In this document: piece by piece, positions 4,908 through 9,581 of the stretch | Layout of the letters: every line of letters starts with the position of its first letter | Position numbering within the stretch: the stretch's first letter is position 1 | Assembly: GCA_946612175.1 (NCBI GenBank) | Contig: CAMOEO010000097.1 | Location: 1 to 9,581, forward strand | Direction: 5' to 3' | Source: an uncultured Verrucomicrobiota bacterium | Lineage (GTDB): Bacteria; Verrucomicrobiota; Kiritimatiellia; RFP12; UBA3636 | Length of the DNA stretch: 9,581 nt | Translations under genes and position numbers: made by a program | The notes under the pieces: model-generated | The model's input: only the letters and a program-made list of their open reading frames with translations | Database searches by the model: none | What the model was told of the DNA's origin: nothing

Positions 4908-6098
4908 ATGGACGCGCCCATCATCACCTCCCTGCTCGAGCAGGACTTCTACAAGTTCACGATGGGGCAGCTCGTGCTGCACCAGCTCCCGACCGTCAAC
5001 GTCCGCGTCGAGTTCCGCCTCCGCACGAAGGGCGTCGACCTGCGCCCCTACGTCCCCGCGATCAACGAGGAGCTGGACCACCTCTGCACGCTGCGCTTCA
5101 CGGACGAGGAGATCGACTACCTGCGCGGCATCCGCTTCCTCGCGAGCGACTTCTGCGACTACCTCCGGCGCCTCTGGCTCTACCGCGACCAGGTGCACGT
5201 CGAGGCCGACCCCTCCCGCCAGGGCGGCGTCGCGATCTGGGCCGAGGGCCCGTGGCGCGACGTGATCTGGTTCGAGATCCCCGTCCTCGCGATCGTGCAG
5301 GAGGTCTACATGCGCGGCCGCGTGAAGAGCCTCGCCGAGGCCCGCCGCCGCCTGCGCCGCAAGATCGACGCGTTCGACCGCCATGCCGACTGGGGCTTCA
5401 AGGTCGCGGACTTCGGCCTGCGCCGCCGCTACTCCGGCGCGTGGCAGGAGGAGGTCGTGCGCGAGTTCGCCGACCGCGGCCGCCGCTTCTTCTCCGGCAC
5501 CTCGAACGTCTACCTCGCCCGCAAGTTCGGCGTCTCGCCGATCGGCACGTTCGCGCACGAGCTCTTCATGGGCGTCATGGGCACCGACGTGCGCGTCTCC
5601 GAGGTGCAGCGCCGCACGCTCGACATGTGGGCGCACGAGTACCGCGGCGAGCTCGGCATCGGCCTCTCCGACATCTTCGGCTTCCGCGCCTTCCTGCGCG
5701 ACTTCGACCTCTACTTCGCCAAGCTCTTCGACGGCTGCCGCCACGACTCGGGCGACCCGTTCACGTGGGGCGAGATGCTGATCGACCACTACCGGCGCCT
5801 CCGCATCGACCCGACGACGAAGACCGCCTGCTGGAGCGACAGCCTCGACACGCGCAAGGCGCTCGCCATCGCGCGCCGCTTCCACGGCCGGATCAAGGTC
5901 ACCTTCGGCATCGGCACCCACCTCACCAACGACATGGGCGTCGAGCCGCTCTCCATCGTGATGAAGCTCACGCAGAGCAACGGCCACCCCGTCGTGAAGC
6001 TCTCCGACTCGCCCGGCAAGTCGATGTGCGACGACGCCTCGTTCGTCGAGTACGTCAAGCAGCAGTACGACTGGAAGTCGATCGACGACCCGTCCTAG
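4908..6098 (+). CDS. pncB: Nicotinate phosphoribosyltransferase
   Basis: This 396-aa cytosolic enzyme joins nicotinate to PRPP, forming nicotinate mononucleotide in NAD salvage (Preiss-Handler pathway). Recognisable motifs are LLEQDFYKFTMGQ (9-21), ADFGLRRRYS (167-176), GTSNVYLARKFGVSPIGTFAHEL (197-219), which carries the likely phosphorylatable His217, CRHDSGDP (277-284) at the PRPP site, and FGIGTHLTND (333-342). Length agrees with E. coli PncB (about 400 aa). The ATG at 4908 lies 41 nt after the previous stop. The gap is C-rich and has no Shine-Dalgarno sequence. No separate promoter of the TGGTAGAAT type is seen, so it is probably the last gene of the rubredoxin operon. Confidence in the function is high. 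Confidence 0.95.
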   Translation: MDAPIITSLLEQDFYKFTMGQLVLHQLPTVNVRVEFRLRTKGVDLRPYVPAINEELDHLCTLRFTDEEIDYLRGIRFLASDFCDYLRRLWLYRDQVHVEADPSRQGGVAIWAEGPWRDVIWFEIPVLAIVQEVYMRGRVKSLAEARRRLRRKIDAFDRHADWGFKVADFGLRRRYSGAWQEEVVREFADRGRRFFSGTSNVYLARKFGVSPIGTFAHELFMGVMGTDVRVSEVQRRTLDMWAHEYRGELGIGLSDIFGFRAFLRDFDLYFAKLFDGCRHDSGDPFTWGEMLIDHYRRLRIDPTTKTACWSDSLDTRKALAIARRFHGRIKVTFGIGTHLTNDMGVEPLSIVMKLTQSNGHPVVKLSDSPGKSMCDDASFVEYVKQQYDWKSIDDPS

Positions 6099-6108
6099 GG
6101 CCCCTCCC

Positions 6109-6131
6109 CCTCCGCGGCCGCGGAACGGAGG
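6109..6131. terminator. Possible hairpin between convergent genes
   Basis: CCTCCG (6109-6114) pairs with CGGAGG (6126-6131), and the same stretch holds a perfect 14-bp palindrome, TCCGCGGCCGCGGA (6111-6124). It lies in the 40-bp gap between the converging pncB and AsmA-like genes, a natural place for a bidirectional stop. There is no T-run on either side, so it is not a textbook intrinsic terminator. Confidence 0.35.
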
Positions 6132-6138
6132 CGCCGCG

Positions 6139-8088
6139 CTACTTGCGGTCGGAGCCGGAGGAGAGGCGCGCGGAGCTCCAACGGGGGTTGCGGACGGTCC
6201 CCGTCGCGCGGATGGCGAGAATCTTCGCCAGCGGCGTGAACAGGTAGTACACGCCCTTTCCGATCCACGAGCCGCGGTTGAAGGGGTGCACGTCGAGCGT
6301 GAGGTCGATCTCGCCGTCGCGCCAGGCGCGGCCCCGCCCCCGGATGCTGAAGACCGAGCCCTGGATGTCGAGGCGCGTGAGCTGCAGCCGGCCGTCCTCG
6401 TACGTCCCCTTCGCCACCAGGCGGTCCTCCTCCAGCAGGAGGTCCACGCCCGGAACGGAGCCCGAGAGCAGGTCCCCCGCGCCCGAGAAGAACGGCACGC
6501 GGAAGACGCGGCAGTCGCGCATCGAGAGCCGGCCCGACGCCGTCGTCCGCAGGAGCGCGGTCGACACGATGTCGTCCAGCGGCCCGGCCAGCTCCGCCGT
6601 CAGGTCGAGCCGCCCGCGGGAGTCCTCGACCGCCGACCCCGCCACCCGGGAGAACTCCTCGTGCCGCACGTCCTTCAGCTCGACCGCCGCCGCCAGGCGG
6701 CTCGTCGGGCAGGACGCCGACGCGAGGGCGAGGCACAGCGAGCCCTCGAGCGTTCCGCCGAAGACGGCGGCCGAGATCTCCGGGACGTCGAGCACCGTTC
6801 CCTCCATCGTCCCGTCCGCCGAAACGCCGGTGAAGCGGACGCCCTTGGCGTCGAGCGCCGGCGCCCGCGCCGAAATCCGGATCGAGGTCCGCTCCTCCGA
6901 CGAATCCGAGAAGCCGAAGACCCCCTCCGCCGTCACGACCGTCGGGTTCTCGAACGCGAGGGGCAGGTCCGTATCCGCGTCGAGCAGCCCGATCATCGCC
7001 GCGCACCGCAGCGGGTCGATCGTCGAGACCGCGCGGAAGTCGATCGTCTCCCCGTCCAGGTCCAGGTCCAGCCGGCCGTCCACCGCGCCCTCGGGACGCT
7101 CGACGTGGAGGTCCTCGACGCCGACGCGGTTCCACGCGCCGTCGCCGCCGACGTCCACCACGCCGCGGAAGCCCGAGATCTGCACCCCGTTGTAGAGCGA
7201 CATGCCGCCCTCCAGCGCGAGGCGCAGCGTCCGCACCCCGTGCGCCGGATCGTAGCGGTACGCCGCCTCGACCCTCGGCGCCGCCGCCGGGAACTCGAAC
7301 TTCGCCAGCTCCCGCACGACGGACGGGGCGTCCACCGTCTCGAGCAGCGCCGCGAGCTTGTTCGGGTCGAGGCTCCCCTGTCCGTCCGACGAGAACGTGT
7401 ACGCGACCGGGTCGATCTTCACCGAGCCCTCCATCCGCTGCGCGATCTCGCCCGGCGCGTTGAACCGGGCGTGCGCCTCGTCCACTTCGATCACGCCGTC
7501 CCGCGCCGAGACGAGCCCGTTCAGCCCGTGCGCCCGCAGCCCGAGGATGTCCGCCCGGCGGCAACGGAACGCCACCGCCGGAAAGTCCGGGATGGTCGGC
7601 CCCCGGTCCTCGTCCGGCGATTCCGCTTCCGCGGCCGCCTCGGACTCCTCGCCGAACGCCGGCATCGAGACCGACAGCTCGGCGATCTCGACGGAGTCGA
7701 TCCAGGTCGCATCGGGGCGGCACGGCTTCGGGCGGACGACGATCGCCGCGCCCTGGACCCGGGCGACCGGGGGCCGCAGCAGCCCCGTCTGGTACACGTT
7801 CGCCTCGCCGATCCGCAGGCTGCCCGACGCCACCGAGAAGGTCACGCGGTCGAGCTCGACGGCGAACGATCCGGAGGAGACCAGCGCCTCCAGCCTTTCG
7901 ACCCACGCCGCCGGAAGCCCCACGGCCGCCAGCCGCGCGAAGAACCCCGCCACGACGAACGCCGCGGCGAGCAGCAGCAGGACGATGCGGTGCAGGACCC
8001 GCGTCCGGCACGCGCGCAGGCGCTCCGCGCGGCGTTCGTGCCGCGCGGGGTCCCCGAAGGGGATCTTCGCCTCGCCGTCCTCCTCCAC
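6139..8088 (-). CDS. AsmA-like membrane-anchored protein
   Basis: This 649-aa protein has a basic cytoplasmic N-terminus (1-33), one hydrophobic anchor (about 34-54), and a long periplasm-type region rich in short beta-strand patterns. It looks like the AsmA/YhdP/TamB superfamily, whose characterised members are linked to lipid transport and outer-membrane homeostasis. An acidic linker (145-163) splits the N-terminal part. The last 70 residues keep the usual AsmA-type ending, with repeated strand units, an HPFNRGSWIGKGVYYLFTPL stretch (a turn and amphipathic segment) and a final GTVRNPRW strand. The start is a GTG at 8088 with a purine-rich GGGGAAGGGG about 8 nt upstream; no in-frame ATG fits near it. 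It begins 19 nt after the prepilin peptidase stop, so the two are probably co-transcribed. Its exact role and lipid cargo are unknown. Confidence 0.7.
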   Translation of the reverse strand: MEEDGEAKIPFGDPARHERRAERLRACRTRVLHRIVLLLLAAAFVVAGFFARLAAVGLPAAWVERLEALVSSGSFAVELDRVTFSVASGSLRIGEANVYQTGLLRPPVARVQGAAIVVRPKPCRPDATWIDSVEIAELSVSMPAFGEESEAAAEAESPDEDRGPTIPDFPAVAFRCRRADILGLRAHGLNGLVSARDGVIEVDEAHARFNAPGEIAQRMEGSVKIDPVAYTFSSDGQGSLDPNKLAALLETVDAPSVVRELAKFEFPAAAPRVEAAYRYDPAHGVRTLRLALEGGMSLYNGVQISGFRGVVDVGGDGAWNRVGVEDLHVERPEGAVDGRLDLDLDGETIDFRAVSTIDPLRCAAMIGLLDADTDLPLAFENPTVVTAEGVFGFSDSSEERTSIRISARAPALDAKGVRFTGVSADGTMEGTVLDVPEISAAVFGGTLEGSLCLALASASCPTSRLAAAVELKDVRHEEFSRVAGSAVEDSRGRLDLTAELAGPLDDIVSTALLRTTASGRLSMRDCRVFRVPFFSGAGDLLSGSVPGVDLLLEEDRLVAKGTYEDGRLQLTRLDIQGSVFSIRGRGRAWRDGEIDLTLDVHPFNRGSWIGKGVYYLFTPLAKILAIRATGTVRNPRWSSARLSSGSDRK

Positions 8089-8107
8089 CGTGCGGCCCCT
8101 TCCCCGG

Positions 8108-9151
8108 CTAGAGCGCCACGCGCCACGGCGGCGCGAACAGCAGGTAGGCGAGCACGAGCCGCCGCCCCCACAGGAGCCAGAGCAGCGCGCCGAGCGAGAG
8201 GTACGGGCCGAACGGGATGCGCGAAAGGAGCGTCCGGCGCCCCGCGAGCAGCAGCGGGACCGCGACCAGCACGCCGGCCACCGCGCCGAGGACGACCGTC
8301 ACCAGCGCGCCGAGCGGACCGAAGAAGGCGCCGATCGCGCCGAGGAGCTTCACGTCGCCGAAGCCCATCGCCTCCTCCTCCGGCCCGATGTGCCCGATCC
8401 TGCGGAAGAACCGCGTCCCCGCGGCCCGCACCGCCTGCAGCCCGCCGAACCCCGCCGCGAGCCCCGCCGCGGAGAGCGCCAGCGCCGCCCACCGCGAGTG
8501 GGCCTCCGCGAAGCGGATCGCCGTGACCGGCCCGTCCGGCGCGGCGTGCACGAAGACCAGCAGCGGCTGGATCTCCGGCACGAGCAGCGAGCAGACGAGC
8601 CCCGCGGCCATCCCGCCGATCGTCACGCTGTCCGGGAGGAAGTAGTGGTCGAAGTCGACGAACGTCCCGATGACGAGGCCCGAGACGAACAGCCAGCGGA
8701 CCGGGATCGCCCCGAGCGGCCGCAGCGACGGAACCGCCCCCTCCGCCCCGCCGAGCGAAACCGGAACGATGCCGAGGGGCGCGGACGCCCCGGCCGGGGG
8801 AAAGGCGCAGAACACGGCGACGAACAGCAGCGCCACGAGCGCCTCGACCGCCGCGTAGCGGAAGCTGAAGCGCGCGCCGCACCGCGCGCAGCGCCCGCGC
8901 AGGACGAAGTAGCTGACGACCGGCAGGTTGTGGTACCACGGGATGAGCGCGCCGCACGACATGCAGTGCGACCGCGGCCGCACGACGGACTGGTCGAGCG
9001 GAATGCGGTAGATGCAGACGTTGAGGAAGGAGCCCACGCACGCGCCCAGCACCGCCGCGGCCGCGGCGAAGACGGCCCAGGCGGCCGGGACGAGCCCCCA
9101 TCGGGCCCCGTCGAAGGCGAGGAGAACCTGTTGGTCGAACCATCCGTTCAT
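8108..9151 (-). CDS. pilD: Prepilin peptidase (type IV leader peptidase, A24 family)
   Basis: This 347-aa polytopic membrane aspartic protease should cleave the leader of type IV pilin and type II secretion pseudopilin precursors, and PilD-type enzymes also methylate the new N-terminus. The N-terminal GSFLNVCIYRIP (40-51) and the zinc-binding cysteines C63, C66, C88 and C91 mark the bifunctional PilD/GspO type. The catalytic aspartates are D166 in TFVDFDHYFLPD (163-174) and D266 in GFGDVKLLGA (263-272). It is longer than many homologues because of extra sequence around 115-150 and 191-255. An in-frame start at 9271 is possible, but the promoter ends 7 nt before the ATG at 9151, which fixes the start there. 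No other pilus or secretion gene is in the window except the atypical GspG-like fusion. The symbol is used in the family sense. Confidence 0.92.
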   Translation of the reverse strand: MNGWFDQQVLLAFDGARWGLVPAAWAVFAAAAAVLGACVGSFLNVCIYRIPLDQSVVRPRSHCMSCGALIPWYHNLPVVSYFVLRGRCARCGARFSFRYAAVEALVALLFVAVFCAFPPAGASAPLGIVPVSLGGAEGAVPSLRPLGAIPVRWLFVSGLVIGTFVDFDHYFLPDSVTIGGMAAGLVCSLLVPEIQPLLVFVHAAPDGPVTAIRFAEAHSRWAALALSAAGLAAGFGGLQAVRAAGTRFFRRIGHIGPEEEAMGFGDVKLLGAIGAFFGPLGALVTVVLGAVAGVLVAVPLLLAGRRTLLSRIPFGPYLSLGALLWLLWGRRLVLAYLLFAPPWRVAL

Positions 9152-9158
9152 GGCCCGG

Positions 9159-9188
9159 AGTCTACCATACCCCTCCCCTCCCCCGCAA
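9159..9188 (-). promoter_or_regulatory. Promoter of the prepilin peptidase gene
   Basis: On the minus strand TTGCGG (9188-9183) is followed after 18 bp by TGGTAGACT (9167-9159), one base off the recurring TGGTAGAAT. The ATG at 9151 follows the -10 box by 7 nt, predicting a leaderless mRNA for prepilin peptidase and the AsmA-like gene. Confidence 0.62.
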
Positions 9189-9410
9189 CACCGCCCCGCG
9201 GCCGCGCGCCCGCGGTGCGCGGGCTGGACCTTCCCCACTTTTTGGCGCCGCGCCGTCGCGGAGGCCCGCAAACGGGTCTTCGCCGATGCCGTCCCTTCTC
9301 GCAGGGGGAGGCCCGGCGTGGCGCAGGAGGGGGCAGGATCCTGCGCGAGACCACGGTGGCCAGACCTTCGGCCCGTTCCACCGAAGTTCCATGGCCTTGA
9401 ACATCACCGA

Positions 9411-9416
9411 ATTCTA
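9411..9416 (-). promoter_or_regulatory. Possible lone -10 box on the minus strand
   Basis: TAGAAT on the minus strand (9416-9411) is followed 6 nt later by an ATG at 9404, similar in layout to the other promoters. It lacks the TGG extension, no TTG hexamer lies 16-19 bp upstream, and the following ORF looks non-coding. A hairpin occupies the would-be spacer. Confidence 0.22.
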
Positions 9417-9419
9417 CAC

Positions 9420-9450
9420 GTGATTCACCGCTATGGAAGCGGAGAATCAC
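9420..9450. repeat. 12-bp imperfect hairpin in an AT-richer patch
   Basis: GTGATTC-A-CCGCT (9420-9432) pairs with AGCGG-A-GAATCAC (9438-9450). That gives 12 base pairs, a single A-A mismatch and a 5-nt ATGGA loop. The right arm's GAATCAC (9444-9450) can also pair with GTGATTC at 9500-9506. On the plus strand ACAAGTTTAAAAC follows. It could be an operator, a terminator for a gene entering from the right, or part of a dispersed repeat. Confidence 0.5.
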
Positions 9451-9513
9451 ACAAGTTTAAAACACGGTCGGCGAATGGACGCGGAGATCGCCCGGAGCCG
9501 TGATTCGGACCGG

Positions 9514-9579
9514 ACGGCGAAGCCGTAGCGGGCGTGGGCGGGCGGGGAGCATCCGGGCTGCCGAAGCGATGCGGGATGC
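9514..9579. repeat. Further inverted repeats near the right edge
   Basis: ACGGC (9514-9518) and GCCGT (9522-9526) form a 5-bp stem with a GAA loop. GCATCC (9549-9554) and GGATGC (9574-9579) form a 6-bp stem with a 19-nt loop. Together with the hairpin at 9420-9450 they make an array of stems in non-coding sequence. Each is short enough to be chance; their clustering is the point. Confidence 0.3.
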
Positions 9580-9581
9580 CG

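Larger units (their letters stand above)
9168..9581. other. Stretch without a recognised gene
   Basis: No convincing coding region was found between the prepilin peptidase promoter and the window end. A minus-strand ORF (ATG at 9404, TAG ending at 9162) would give about 80 residues of Arg/Gly/Pro-rich sequence resembling nothing known. One minus-strand frame is open from the right edge to a TGA at 9449-9447 and could be the tail of a gene entering from outside, but its 44 residues are not recognisable. Bases 9405-9470 are clearly AT-richer than the rest. Several inverted repeats fall in 9420-9579. Confidence 0.5.

Noticed and set aside
6286..8526. Plus-strand ORF of 746 codons, and another at 7358-9400, opposite the AsmA-like and prepilin peptidase genes
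   Set aside because: Both translate to Arg/Pro/Ser-rich sequence typical of antisense frames at high GC. The minus-strand products have real domains and catalytic motifs.
9152..9271. 40-residue upstream extension of prepilin peptidase from 9271
   Set aside because: The extension would cross the promoter and is Arg/Gly-rich. The protein from 9151 already has a complete N-terminal domain.
9162..9407. Minus-strand ORF of about 80 codons behind a lone TAGAAT
   Set aside because: No TTG -35 at the right distance, Arg/Gly/Pro-rich composition and no recognised family; kept only as a note on the non-coding stretch.
1..9581. CRISPR arrays, insertion sequences, tRNA or rRNA genes, phage genes
   Set aside because: No regularly spaced direct repeats, transposase motifs, terminal repeats or tRNA cloverleaf patterns were found on either strand.

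Overview
The window is very GC-rich DNA (roughly 70% by eye) packed with short-gapped housekeeping genes from a bacterium. Nothing in it fixes the taxon. The Gram-negative style AsmA-like protein, the GspG-like protein, the DUF5672-type glycosyltransferase, the near absence of Shine-Dalgarno sequences and the strong preference for TAG stops (8 of 9 genes) would suit a GC-rich anaerobe of the PVC group (for example a gut Kiritimatiellae/Verrucomicrobiota lineage). That placement is a low-confidence inference. No tRNA, rRNA, CRISPR array, insertion sequence or phage gene was seen.

Layout. (1) 64-708 (+): a CDP-alcohol phosphatidyltransferase (PgsA-like), tail to tail with (2) 705-1553 (-): a DUF5672-type glycosyltransferase-like protein; their TAG stops share one CTAG. 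(3) 1554-1675: a divergent promoter region. (4) 1676-1913: a long 5' leader with a 29-codon ORF, two mutually exclusive GC-rich stems and a G-free pyrimidine tract. It precedes (5) 1914-3254 (+): a phenylacetate-CoA ligase-family enzyme. (6) 3303-6098 (+): a promoter and a tight four-gene group: rubredoxin, a divergent HisI, a zinc-ribbon/membrane/GspG-like fusion protein, and nicotinate phosphoribosyltransferase. (7) 9151-6139 (-): prepilin peptidase followed by an AsmA-like membrane-anchored protein, converging on pncB. (8) 9152-9581: no recognisable gene, but an AT-richer patch with a 12-bp imperfect hairpin and further inverted repeats.

The most striking pattern is a recurrent promoter. 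TGGTAGAAT (or a one-base variant) lies 7-11 nt before an ATG at five places on both strands, usually with a TTG-starting -35 hexamer 17-18 bp upstream. With normal spacing from the -10 box to the transcription start, several of these genes would be transcribed leaderless. This promoter grammar decides the start of the DUF5672 gene, suggests an alternative N-terminally extended rubredoxin, and makes the roughly 240-nt paaK leader stand out as a candidate cis-regulatory element.

Functionally the genes cover phospholipid synthesis, glycosylation, aryl-acid activation, redox, histidine and NAD metabolism, and envelope/secretion. The pseudopilin-like protein lacks a prepilin leader although a prepilin peptidase is encoded about 3.3 kb away, so the two need not be enzyme and substrate.
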